Shown piece after piece: positions 1-7,222 of a stretch of DNA of 17,756 nt. Source of the stretch: Draconibacterium orientale (GTDB lineage: Bacteria; Bacteroidota; Bacteroidia; Bacteroidales; UBA1556); assembly GCA_022736595.1 (NCBI GenBank), contig DZDC01000034.1:4286-22041 (forward strand), written 5' to 3'. The notes beneath the pieces are model-generated. The model did no database searches, was not told where the DNA came from, and worked only from the letters and a program-made list of their open reading frames with translations. A program made the position numbers and the translations under genes. Within the stretch, counting starts at the first letter, position 1; each line of letters starts with the position of its first letter.

Positions 1-80
1 ATCACATTCAATCCTGTTCCCAACTCAAGCGTGAGCTCATCGATAAGGGCGTAATTGCGTATGTATAAGGAATGCAACAT
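1..80 (-). CDS. recN: DNA repair protein RecN, N-terminal fragment (cut by window edge)
   Basis: The minus strand from the ATG at 80 reads MLHSLYIRNYALIDELTLEL followed by GTGLNV at the window end. This matches the very conserved start of RecN, the SMC-like ATPase of double-strand-break repair, where the next residues are normally I-T-G-E-T-G-A-G-K-S (Walker A). The P-loop itself therefore lies just outside the window. A purine-rich stretch (GAAAGAAG) directly precedes the ATG and could serve as ribosome binding site. The gene lies 65 bp downstream of the ATL gene and on the same strand, so it is probably the last visible member of the dNK-kdsB-SPOR-trmB-atl run. Only 26 codons are present; identity rests on this short but characteristic motif. 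Confidence 0.87.
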   Translation of the reverse strand, partial: MLHSLYIRNYALIDELTLELGTGLNV

Positions 81-145
81 CTTCTTTCAAGGGCTTATTA
101 GAAATGCAAAACTATCAAAATTTTACGGGTTTTCAAGCACGGGTT

Positions 146-481
146 TCAATCCAATTCGATTAAAGGATTCCACAGTTTACTTTCGAAGTCAACAACCCCA
201 TCATTTACAATATGATGTCCCTCAGCTTCAAGTAGTTCCTGCATCATAAAAGGATTACCAAAGGCTTGTTTACCCGTAAGCAATCCATTGCGATTCAACA
301 CCCGATGGGCAGGAATGGATTCTTTTTGGTACAAACTTTTATTCATGGCCCAACCTACCATTCGGGCTCCAGAGGGCAATCCTATGGCTTTTGCAATCAA
401 ACCATAAGTACAAAGTTTTCCTTCGGGAATCAGTTTAACGATTTCGTAAACTCGATCAAAAAAATCATTTTTTGCTTCCAT
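146..481 (-). CDS. Alkyltransferase-like (ATL) protein, MGMT family
   Basis: A 111-aa protein consisting only of the DNA-binding domain of O6-alkylguanine-DNA alkyltransferase. The active-site motif is PAHRV (residues 57-61), so the alkyl-accepting Cys of PCHRV is replaced by Ala58. Other family features remain: the flipping Tyr in TYG (Y26), the helix-turn-helix with the Arg of GARMVGWAM (R40), and the NRNGLLTG segment. Known ATL proteins bind O6-alkylguanine without removing the alkyl group and hand the lesion to nucleotide excision repair; by analogy this one should be a lesion flagger rather than a repair enzyme. Its start overlaps the 3' end of trmB by 17 bp, suggesting translational coupling, and recN follows downstream. 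It may be annotated elsewhere simply as an MGMT family or methylated-DNA cysteine methyltransferase protein, which would overstate its chemistry. Confidence 0.9.
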   Translation of the reverse strand: MEAKNDFFDRVYEIVKLIPEGKLCTYGLIAKAIGLPSGARMVGWAMNKSLYQKESIPAHRVLNRNGLLTGKQAFGNPFMMQELLEAEGHHIVNDGVVDFESKLWNPLIELD

Positions 482-1169
482 CGTCAGACTGGAAATAGTT
501 GGGATTCAGTTTAAACTGAAGATAATTGATGGCAAATCCCTTTTCTGTAAAAATTTTCTCGTAAACTGTTTTTATGGATTTTACTTCTTCAAATCCCTGC
601 TCAGCATAAATATCTTTATGAGATACCAAAAGTTCATGACCTTCTTCTTGAATCACTTCCATAGTAAAGTCGAACAGAAATTCGCTATCGGTTTTTAAAT
701 GAATTATTCCGTTAGGATTCAGTATTTTAGCATACCTTTTTAAAAGAGGCATGGAAGTAAGTCGTTTGTTGCGTTTTGCATTTTTTGGTTGAGGATCGGG
801 AAAGGTAATCCAAATTTCGTCCACTTCTGCGGGTCCAAAAAGCAGAGGCAACTGCTGCACATATTGCCGAATGAAGGCCACGTTATACAGCCCAAGATCG
901 TTGCTGGTTTTACAACCACGCCACATTCGAGCCCCTTTGAGATCGATTCCAATAAAGTTGCGATGAGGATATTTTTGTGCTAAGCCAACCGTATATTCAC
1001 CTTTTCCACAGCCTACTTCGAGGGTAATGGGATTGGTATTTTTAAAAAACTCCGAGTTCCAACGGTTCAGTAAGGGAAAACCCTTTTGTAATTGAGGGTA
1101 ATCGGGTTGGAACATATTGAGGAAAGTATCATTTTCGGCAAAATGCAACAATTTCTTTTTCTTTCCCAT
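465..1169 (-). CDS. trmB: tRNA (guanine-N7-)-methyltransferase TrmB
   Basis: A 234-aa SAM-dependent Rossmann methyltransferase that makes m7G46 in the variable loop of tRNA. The SAM-binding motif I is EVGCGKGEYT (residues 51-60), followed by GIDLKGARMWRG. The TrmB signature is TFPDPQPKN (122-130), here in the DPQPK form instead of the DPWPK form of proteobacteria. The usual THIHLKTD-type strand appears as IIHLKTD. Length is normal for the family. The start ATG at 1169 follows the stop of the SPOR-domain gene by 6 bp, and the end overlaps the ATL gene by 17 bp, so it is in the middle of a tightly packed minus-strand operon. Confidence 0.95.
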   Translation of the reverse strand: MGKKKKLLHFAENDTFLNMFQPDYPQLQKGFPLLNRWNSEFFKNTNPITLEVGCGKGEYTVGLAQKYPHRNFIGIDLKGARMWRGCKTSNDLGLYNVAFIRQYVQQLPLLFGPAEVDEIWITFPDPQPKNAKRNKRLTSMPLLKRYAKILNPNGIIHLKTDSEFLFDFTMEVIQEEGHELLVSHKDIYAEQGFEEVKSIKTVYEKIFTEKGFAINYLQFKLNPNYFQSDDGSKK

Positions 1170-1175
1170 ATTGTA

Positions 1176-2117
1176 TTAATTCTCGATTTTTTGTATCCAG
1201 AAGGTTTTTGCTTCCTTTTCGCTCAATTCTTTGGCCTTTTGGGTGGCCAATTCTAATGTCTCGTGACTCGAAAAGCATACTCGGGTGAGCCCACCAGAAG
1301 TAATACCACGTATGCTTGCTTCCGAATATCCCTTTTGTTGCAGCTGTTTCAAATATTCTTCGGCCAATTCTGGAGATTTAAAACAACCTGCAATAACGAA
1401 ATATGGACCCGAACTTGCGACCACTTCAGAAGCCGTTGCTATTTCCGGAGTTGGTATTGTGGTTGTATCCATTTGAGTAGAATCCACTGGAGATATTGCG
1501 GAATCAGTAACAATGGGAGCTTCAACCTTAGGCTCTTCATTCACAATCGCTTCTGCCAATTGCTGGTTCTGATTGGAGCTCGATTTAACTAAAAACCACC
1601 ATGCGGCAAAGGCTACCAAAATCAAAACAGCAGCCGTAGAAAGGCCAAGGATTAAGGGTAGTTTTGACTTTTTGGCAGCAATAGGTTTTAGAATTTTAGG
1701 AGTTTCAACTTTTTTAGGCTCTGGTTTTTGGGCAAAGGAATGCATTCCAAAGAATCGCATATCCAAAACAAAATCAAGGCTTTGCTCAAAGACTAAGCTC
1801 CCTGTGGCATGCACAGATAAGTTTCCAATAGGCTCAAAAAAATATTTTTTATCAGTTCTGAGTTGGTTATGAATTTCTTTCACCCAGTTTTCCAAATCTT
1901 GAACGGTAAAATCAGGTTTTAGAATCGATTCCCAACTGTTATCCACAAGATTAAAATCCTGATTAAAAATAAGTTTACGCGTTGCTGGGGTAAATTCGTG
2001 ACTCACAGGATGGTGATATGCTCCCACCTCTTCGGTTTTAAAAGTTCCCAGTCCAGGAATAGCGGCACTACTTTGATGAAGAATCGCCTGAAGGAGGTAA
2101 TAGTTTAATGGGCTCAT
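1176..2117 (-). CDS. CCDC81-type HU-like domain / transmembrane / SPOR domain protein
   Basis: A 313-aa protein with three parts. Residues 1-125 resemble the paired HU-like domains of bacterial CCDC81 proteins: IPGLGTFKTEEVGAYHHPV, then FNPATRKLIFNQ-like EFTPATRKLIFNQ and a second half around FEPIGNLSVH. Residues about 153-177 form a hydrophobic membrane helix preceded by lysines. After an acidic, proline- and threonine-rich linker, residues about 236-310 form a SPOR domain (GPYFVIAGCF ... AEEYLKQLQQKGY ... TRVCF), which in other proteins binds denuded septal peptidoglycan. The predicted topology has the HU-like part in the cytoplasm and SPOR in the periplasm, so a link between nucleoid or a cytoskeletal partner and the division septum is possible but inferred. 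Its ATG overlaps the kdsB stop (ATGA), a translational-coupling arrangement. Confidence 0.88.
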   Translation of the reverse strand: MSPLNYYLLQAILHQSSAAIPGLGTFKTEEVGAYHHPVSHEFTPATRKLIFNQDFNLVDNSWESILKPDFTVQDLENWVKEIHNQLRTDKKYFFEPIGNLSVHATGSLVFEQSLDFVLDMRFFGMHSFAQKPEPKKVETPKILKPIAAKKSKLPLILGLSTAAVLILVAFAAWWFLVKSSSNQNQQLAEAIVNEEPKVEAPIVTDSAISPVDSTQMDTTTIPTPEIATASEVVASSGPYFVIAGCFKSPELAEEYLKQLQQKGYSEASIRGITSGGLTRVCFSSHETLELATQKAKELSEKEAKTFWIQKIEN

Positions 2118-2830
2118 ATTTTTAACAATGCTTCTTTCAAGTCGTCGGGAGTATCAATTCCCATACTTTCGATGGTGGTGATGGCTACATGAATAGGATA
2201 ACCGGCTTCTAACCATCGCAATTGCTCCAATGATTCTGCCTTTTCGAGCATGCTGGTGGACAATTGATGTATTTCATTTAAAGTTTTTAGTTTATAGCCA
2301 TAAAGACCAATATGCTTAAAATGAACGGTTTCAGCGGAGTTATTTCGTGTAAAAGGAATGGGAAAACGGGAAAAATACAATGCCATCGATTGTTGATTCA
2401 ACACCACTTTAACGGTGTTAGGCGAATGCAATTCATTTTCGTTATCAATCATTTTAGCTAAGGTAGCAATTTGCACCTTTGGATTTTGCAAAACATTGGC
2501 CAGTAAATCAATCTGCTCAGGCTGAATAAAAGGTTCGTCACCTTGCACATTGATGATATTTTCGTAATCACCCTCAAGCCTACGTACTACCTCAGCAATT
2601 CGCTCGGTACCGTTTTGGTGTTTGGTAGAAGTCATCATCACATGAGCTCCATGTTCATTACAATGATCAAAAATTCTAACGTCATCGGTGGCAATAACCA
2701 CTTCATCAACCTTTTCAGCCTTTTTTACCTGATCGTAAACGTGCATAATCATGCTCTTTCCCTTGATATCCACCAAAGGTTTTCCTGGGAATCGAGTCGA
2801 TTCGTAACGGGCTGGAATTACAACTAACAT
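2114..2830 (-). CDS. kdsB: 3-deoxy-manno-octulosonate cytidylyltransferase (CMP-KDO synthetase)
   Basis: A 238-aa cytoplasmic nucleotidyltransferase that activates KDO with CTP to CMP-KDO, needed for the inner core of lipopolysaccharide. The N-terminal nucleotide-binding signature is IPARYESTRFPGKPL (residues 5-19), followed by IATDD, the GTERIAE segment (74-80) and the Mg-binding NVQGDEPFI (94-102). Length is normal. It lies 8 bp downstream of the deoxynucleoside kinase gene and its stop codon overlaps the ATG of the SPOR gene by 4 bp. Its presence implies a Gram-negative envelope with KDO-containing LPS. Confidence 0.96.
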   Translation of the reverse strand: MLVVIPARYESTRFPGKPLVDIKGKSMIMHVYDQVKKAEKVDEVVIATDDVRIFDHCNEHGAHVMMTSTKHQNGTERIAEVVRRLEGDYENIINVQGDEPFIQPEQIDLLANVLQNPKVQIATLAKMIDNENELHSPNTVKVVLNQQSMALYFSRFPIPFTRNNSAETVHFKHIGLYGYKLKTLNEIHQLSTSMLEKAESLEQLRWLEAGYPIHVAITTIESMGIDTPDDLKEALLKI

Positions 2831-2838
2831 AATATCAA

Positions 2839-3453
2839 TTAAAATAAACCATTAATTTCAGCATTAATTTTATCAATTACAATCCCTAAATCCTCAGGGT
2901 TATTAATAAAATCCAAATCATCCACATCCACAATTAGCAATTTACCCGCTTTATAATTATTAATCCAATTGTCGTAACGTTCGTTGAGGCTGCGTAAATA
3001 GTCGAGTCGAATAGAATTTTCGTAATCTCTACCTCTCATTTGAATCTGTTTCACTAAATTAGGAACTGTGGAACGCAAGTAGATAAGCAAATCTGGAGGA
3101 GAAATAAAGCTACTCATTAATTCGAAAAGCGTGGCGTAATTGTCGAAATCGCGGGTTGGCATCAATCCCATTTCATGCAAATTGGGAGCAAAAATATAGG
3201 CATCTTCATAAATAGTACGGTCTTGAATGACGCTTTTCCCTCCTTTACGAATCTCAACCACTTGCCGGAATCTACTGTTTAAAAAGTAAATTTGAAGATT
3301 GAAAGACCAACGCTGCATATCTTCATAAAAGCTATGTAGATACGGATTGGTTTCAACGTCTTCGTAATGAGCCTCCCACTTAAAATGTTTAGATAAAAGT
3401 CGAGTCAGTGTAGTTTTTCCTGCACCAATGTTTCCCGCGATTGCAATATGCAT
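2839..3453 (-). CDS. Deoxynucleoside kinase (dNK/dCK family)
   Basis: A 204-aa P-loop kinase of the deoxyadenosine/deoxyguanosine/deoxycytidine kinase family, which phosphorylates salvaged deoxynucleosides. Seen in the sequence are the Walker A GNIGAGKTT (residues 7-15), the acidic EDVETNPYL segment after strand 2, the QDRTIYED motif (D78-R79-T80, equivalent to the DRS motif that binds substrate and metal) and the LID arginines in RGRDYE (140-145). Substrate preference cannot be read from sequence; Bacteroidota homologues are often called deoxyadenosine or deoxyguanosine kinase. It is the first gene after the promoter at 3582-3611 and heads the run dNK-kdsB-SPOR-trmB-atl-recN. Confidence 0.92.
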   Translation of the reverse strand: MHIAIAGNIGAGKTTLTRLLSKHFKWEAHYEDVETNPYLHSFYEDMQRWSFNLQIYFLNSRFRQVVEIRKGGKSVIQDRTIYEDAYIFAPNLHEMGLMPTRDFDNYATLFELMSSFISPPDLLIYLRSTVPNLVKQIQMRGRDYENSIRLDYLRSLNERYDNWINNYKAGKLLIVDVDDLDFINNPEDLGIVIDKINAEINGLF

Positions 3454-3581
3454 GAGTATTTCTATTTATTGATTAAAAAATAAATGCGTTGTGAAACTGC
3501 CATAAAATTCCAAATTATTATATCCCTATTGGCTCTTTTTCAAACCATTTCACCCATTGAGGAATTTTTACAGTTGAAGAG

Positions 3582-3611
3582 CAAAAGTAAAATATTTAAG
3601 GCTTGCCCAAA
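3582..3611 (-). promoter_or_regulatory. Bacteroidota-type promoter for the dNK-kdsB-SPOR-trmB-atl-recN run
   Basis: On the minus strand a -33 TTTG (3608-3611) is followed after 18 bases by TACTTTTG (3582-3589), an exact match to the Bacteroidota -7 consensus TAnnTTTG with near-usual spacing. Transcription would start near 3576, giving a leader of roughly 120 nt before the kinase ATG at 3453. No obvious SD sequence or riboswitch-like fold was recognised in that leader. Confidence 0.6.
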
Positions 3612-3637
3612 TATTTATTTAGGGATTTTTTTTGCAA

Positions 3638-4471
3638 TTATTTTATCGGATTAGTTTGATACAAATCCCCACTTTGAGTACTAAAAAATGCGGTTAAACT
3701 ATTAAACCTAAACTTGTTAACACCTGCCGTTGGCAAATCAAAGGTATCTACTTTTAATCCACGAATATCAACCATTAAACCTTGATTATGAGCGATTATC
3801 TGCATTTGTTCGCTTCGGACATAAAAATCCACAATTTCTGAAAAAGGTAACCTTCGCAAATAGGCTCCATATCGATCAAACACAAAAACTCCTTGCTGAT
3901 AATCAACTATATAAACATGATTATTACGTTCAATGATTGACTGTGGAATGCAATTTATGCCAGTGACCTGCCCGAGGTTACCACTTTGATCTACGGGTTT
4001 TAGATACCTATCAAAACGAATAATCTGATGGGTCACGGGGTCGTAAATCCAAAATGAATTATCGAAGGAAGTACATACCATATTGGCTTCAGGATAACCT
4101 AAGAAATTAAAATCGACGGGGCTTAATGTGGCACTCAAAGTGTTATCAAGAAACACCATTTTTCGATTGGCTTGGTAAAAAACGAGAATTCGCATGGGGT
4201 CACTCACGTCTATACTGGTTATGTTGCCCATTAACAAATTACTGTAAGTGTATTGCAAAGCGCCGTCGGCATTGTACTTGCGCAATTCTGTACCCTTTAC
4301 GGTATAAACTTGATCAAGAATATCCAACTCAAAGAAGTCGATTTTTTCGGGCCATTTACGTTGCTCAGAATTACCAAAGCTAAGACTGGTCATCAATAAA
4401 ATGGCAAGAATTGCTGTCGTAATAAAACGATTTGTAGTGTAGTCCGATTTATAGCGTGAAAAGAGGTTCAT
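3638..4471 (-). CDS. Exported propeller-like protein of unknown function
   Basis: A 277-aa protein with an N-terminal hydrophobic segment (about residues 19-33, FITTAILAILLMTSLSFG) that fits a signal peptide or anchor, with basic residues before it. The mature part is a series of short beta-strand units with the rhythm of a propeller: DQVYTVKGTELRKYNADG, NSFWIYDPVTHQIIRFDR, HVYIVDYQQGVFVFDRYG, GDLYQTNP. These look like NHL/YVTN-type blades, but no specific family was recognised and no catalytic residues stand out. The start is 4 bp after the stop of the GH3 gene, so the two are almost certainly co-transcribed and perhaps translationally coupled. It should be periplasmic or outer-membrane associated. 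Function unknown. Confidence 0.75.
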   Translation of the reverse strand: MNLFSRYKSDYTTNRFITTAILAILLMTSLSFGNSEQRKWPEKIDFFELDILDQVYTVKGTELRKYNADGALQYTYSNLLMGNITSIDVSDPMRILVFYQANRKMVFLDNTLSATLSPVDFNFLGYPEANMVCTSFDNSFWIYDPVTHQIIRFDRYLKPVDQSGNLGQVTGINCIPQSIIERNNHVYIVDYQQGVFVFDRYGAYLRRLPFSEIVDFYVRSEQMQIIAHNQGLMVDIRGLKVDTFDLPTAGVNKFRFNSLTAFFSTQSGDLYQTNPIK

Positions 4472-4475
4472 ACGA

Positions 4476-5990
4476 CTATTGATTAGAATTCATAATTTGG
4501 AGGAGTTCTTCCATCACTTTTCTTTCAGGACTTAAACGAGGCACCTTATTTTGTCCACCTAATTTACCTTTTGACTGCAGCCATCTTAAGAAAGTACCCT
4601 GACGAGCTGTATGCAATTGTATCTGATCCAACACGATATTATGAAAACGTTTGGCTTCATAATCAGAATTGATGGCTTTAAGAGCATTATCCAGAACTTC
4701 AGCAAAAAAACCAAGGTCGGCAGGCTCTTTCACAAATTCGATAACCCATTGATGGCAGGTTTTATTATTGCTATTGGCCACCAATGGCGCCACATGAAAC
4801 TCTTCAACCACGGCACCTGTTTTGTTGCAAGCCTGTTGCAATGCTTGTTCGGCATTATCAACTATAAGCTCCTCTCCCACCACATTGATAAAACTTTTGG
4901 TGCGTCCACTGATGCGAATGCGGTAAGGTTTGAGATTGGTAAATATAACGGTGTCGCCAATCATATAACGCCACAATCCCGCATTAGTACTTATTATTAT
5001 TGCATAATTAACCCCCAATTCTACTCCTTCAAGACCCACAACTTGAGGTTTATCTTTACCAAACTCCGTCATAGGGATAAACTCGTAAAAAATACCGTAA
5101 TCGAGCATAAGCAGCAAATCGGCACTATCGCCACTGTCTTGAATGGCCATAAAACCTTCAGAAGCATTGTACACCTCTTGATAATTGACCTTAGGACTTA
5201 AAATCTGTTTAAAGCGCTCGGCATAAGGAGCAAAACTTACCCCTCCGTGTATAATCAACTCAAATTGAGGCCAAATTTCGTGGATGTATCTCTTGCCTGA
5301 AACTTCCAAAGCCCTTTGTAAAATCACCAACATCCAAGATGGCACTCCACTTATTGCTCTAATATCCTCTTGGAGTGTATTTTCCACAATCATATCCACC
5401 TTTTTCGACCAATCACTCATCAACGAAATTTGCATATTGGGGGAATTGGTAAACTGGGCCCAAAGGGGGAGATTACTCATTAAAATCGCTGAAAGATCAC
5501 CCACATAATATCCATTTCCTTCCGCCAAACGAGAACTTCCAGCCACGGCTATATTCTTTCCATTAAGAAATTCAGAATCAGGATTTTTATGTAAGTACAA
5601 GGCAAACATATCTTTACCCCCTTTATAATGACAATCGTTAAGGCTATCCTCTGTAACGGGAATAAATTTACTTTTTGCATTGGTGGTTCCAGAAGATTTG
5701 GCAAACCAACGAGTTTCACTGGGCCACAGCAAATTGTGTTCACCTTTTAATAGACGATCCACATAAGGAGCTATATCTTCATAAGTACTAATGGGCACGC
5801 GTTCCTGATAGGTTTTCAAGGAGTTGATTTCTGAATAGCCATATTTGCTTCCCCATTCGGTATCTTCTGCCCTTCTCAGCAAATTTTCAAAGACTTCGTT
5901 CTGTACTTCAAAGGGATAATCCATAAAAAGTGCAATCTGATGATATCTTTTGCGTAAAAACCAACCGGCTATAGAACTGATAATGGGCAT
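4476..5990 (-). CDS. GH3 family acyl-adenylate-forming enzyme (auxin-responsive GH3-like)
   Basis: A 504-aa member of the GH3 branch of the ANL adenylating superfamily. Plant GH3 enzymes adenylate carboxylates such as indole-acetate or jasmonate and join them to amino acids. The three ATP/AMP-binding motifs are visible: SSGTTNAKSKFIP (residues 99-111), YNASEG (274-279) and YMIGDTV (342-348), followed by the hinge region RISGRTKSFINVVGEEL and a C-terminal domain. Length is close to plant GH3 proteins. No signal peptide is visible, so it should act in the cytoplasm. The bacterial substrate is not known, and the acyl acid and amine cannot be deduced. It is the upstream partner of the exported propeller-like protein. 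It may be annotated elsewhere as 'GH3 auxin-responsive promoter family protein', a name inherited from the plant promoter rather than a function. Confidence 0.93.
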   Translation of the reverse strand: MPIISSIAGWFLRKRYHQIALFMDYPFEVQNEVFENLLRRAEDTEWGSKYGYSEINSLKTYQERVPISTYEDIAPYVDRLLKGEHNLLWPSETRWFAKSSGTTNAKSKFIPVTEDSLNDCHYKGGKDMFALYLHKNPDSEFLNGKNIAVAGSSRLAEGNGYYVGDLSAILMSNLPLWAQFTNSPNMQISLMSDWSKKVDMIVENTLQEDIRAISGVPSWMLVILQRALEVSGKRYIHEIWPQFELIIHGGVSFAPYAERFKQILSPKVNYQEVYNASEGFMAIQDSGDSADLLLMLDYGIFYEFIPMTEFGKDKPQVVGLEGVELGVNYAIIISTNAGLWRYMIGDTVIFTNLKPYRIRISGRTKSFINVVGEELIVDNAEQALQQACNKTGAVVEEFHVAPLVANSNNKTCHQWVIEFVKEPADLGFFAEVLDNALKAINSDYEAKRFHNIVLDQIQLHTARQGTFLRWLQSKGKLGGQNKVPRLSPERKVMEELLQIMNSNQ

Positions 5991-6138
5991 ATTAAATGAG
6001 TTATGATACGTTGAATTTGCGTTGTGGCTAAATTAGAAATATTTGGATTGCCAATCCAAAATTTTAATTTGCATTTACAATTTCTCCCAAAAAGAGATAA
6101 AACGCATTTAAAATAACAAAATTTAATTTAAAAAGGTA

Positions 6139-6169
6139 TTGCAATTATAAAAGTAATCGTATATCTTTG
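6139..6169 (+). promoter_or_regulatory. Bacteroidota-type promoter for the DnaB-like gene
   Basis: TTG at 6139-6141, then 20 bases, then TATCTTTG at 6162-6169, an exact TAnnTTTG -7 box. Transcription would begin near 6176, about 50 nt before the ATG at 6225. The same 234-bp intergenic region must also hold the promoter of the divergent GH3 gene, but no exact -7 match was found on the minus strand. Confidence 0.6.
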
Positions 6170-6224
6170 GCGATGTTTGATAACAAGATTATAACTATTG
6201 TTTAACAATTTAAAAATATAAACC

Positions 6225-7112
6225 ATGAGCAATCCCATCAAAGACCAAACAGAGTCAAAAGTAGTGTTCGCTAATACCGAGTCGTTAATCGGGCAAACAC
6301 TAGACAAAAAATTCCACAAACCTACCGAACTGCTCAGCCCCAATGCAATCACTTCAGGATTTCAAGCCATCGATCAAATTACAAAAGGATACCATAAAGG
6401 TGAACTTATTACCATTGCCGTACGACCTGGAATTGGCAAGACTTCCTTTCTAATTTCGATGCTCAACAACATTGCTGTTTGTCAAGGACATACAGTTGGA
6501 GTTTTCTCCACAGAAAGAGAAGCTATTAAACTTATGAAACGGATGATTGAATCCACCACTGGTATTGCCATTGATAAAATTAACGGCGGTCACTTAACCG
6601 ATATCGAAACCAATCATGTGAAGTCGGTCATCAATGGAATTTTAAATGCCAACATTTTAATTGACGATCAAGCAGGTATCAGTACTCAAACCATTAGCGA
6701 AAAGTCGCTACTTATGAAAAATCAGGGCTGCGAACTGATTATGATTGACTATATGGAATTGCTCCACAGCAACAATACCGCCTCCGAATGTGAAGAGGAC
6801 GATATGTGCAACGTAGTTCTTGACTTACATAAATTGGCTAAAGAAATTGATCTTCCTGTGGTTCTCTTTTCTCAATTGATGAAACCCGTAATCTTCAAAA
6901 ACAAATATAAATATACCCCCGATTACGTAAATAACAATACCGATACGCTGATTTTCTTAAACAGACCCAGCTATTATCATATCAACCAAATTGACCACAT
7001 TGCCGACGATGTAGCCGAAGTAACCATTGCCAAAAACATCAATATTGGCGAAATGCAAATGACTACCCTTCGTATTATTGAAAGTCTTGGACAGTTTAAA
7101 GACCAAAATTAA
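6225..7112 (+). CDS. Stand-alone DnaB C-terminal (RecA-fold) domain protein, arginine finger lost
   Basis: A 295-aa protein matching only the ATPase half of replicative helicase DnaB. After a 40-residue leader come TSGFQAIDQITKGYHKGEL and Walker A RPGIGKTS (residues 67-74, K72), the catalytic-Glu segment FSTERE (E98), Walker B LIMIDYMEL (171-179), the sensor-like LFSQLM (Q217) and RPSYY (248-252). The N-terminal primase-binding domain of DnaB is absent. Two further departures stand out: the segment equivalent to the AKQRNG arginine-finger motif reads AKNINIG (269-275), keeping Lys270 but replacing the Arg by Ile, and the DLRESGxIEQDAD loop is shortened to PDYVNNNTD. It can probably bind ATP but may not work as an ordinary ring helicase. 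It has its own promoter and terminator, so it is monocistronic. No phage or plasmid genes lie nearby. Confidence 0.85.
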   Translation: MSNPIKDQTESKVVFANTESLIGQTLDKKFHKPTELLSPNAITSGFQAIDQITKGYHKGELITIAVRPGIGKTSFLISMLNNIAVCQGHTVGVFSTEREAIKLMKRMIESTTGIAIDKINGGHLTDIETNHVKSVINGILNANILIDDQAGISTQTISEKSLLMKNQGCELIMIDYMELLHSNNTASECEEDDMCNVVLDLHKLAKEIDLPVVLFSQLMKPVIFKNKYKYTPDYVNNNTDTLIFLNRPSYYHINQIDHIADDVAEVTIAKNINIGEMQMTTLRIIESLGQFKDQN

Positions 7113-7135
7113 TATCTGGCAGTTCTAAATAGTTG

Positions 7136-7170
7136 AAAAGGCTGATATTTAAATATCGGCCTTTTTCTTT
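7136..7170 (+). terminator. Strong palindromic terminator after the DnaB-like gene
   Basis: Bases 7136-7150 and 7151-7165 are inverted repeats of each other over 15 positions with a single G-U pair (AAAAGGCTGATATTT against AAATATCGGCCTTTT), followed by a T-rich tract. The A run on the left arm means it could also act on the opposite strand. It lies 24 bp after the stop codon. Confidence 0.85.
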
Positions 7171-7174
7171 TCTT

Positions 7175-7182
7175 TATTTTTG
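7175..7182 (+). promoter_or_regulatory. Putative -7 box for the DUF2148-aroQ-DPP III operon
   Basis: TATTTTTG fits the TAnnTTTG consensus exactly and sits 40 bp before the ATG at 7223, a sensible distance. No clear -33 TTG is present because the position is occupied by the T tract and right arm of the preceding terminator, so the call rests on the -7 element alone. Confidence 0.4.
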
Positions 7183-7222
7183 CACTCCTTATTAAAAGGC
7201 ATTTTATTAAAACCAATTGTAA

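Noticed and set aside
1263..1872. Plus-strand open frames of 63 to 109 aa
   Set aside because: They are antisense to the HU-TM-SPOR gene and show no domain.
4611..5201. A 196-aa open frame on the plus strand
   Set aside because: It is antisense to the GH3 gene, has no recognisable motif, and the GH3 frame carries all conserved motifs.
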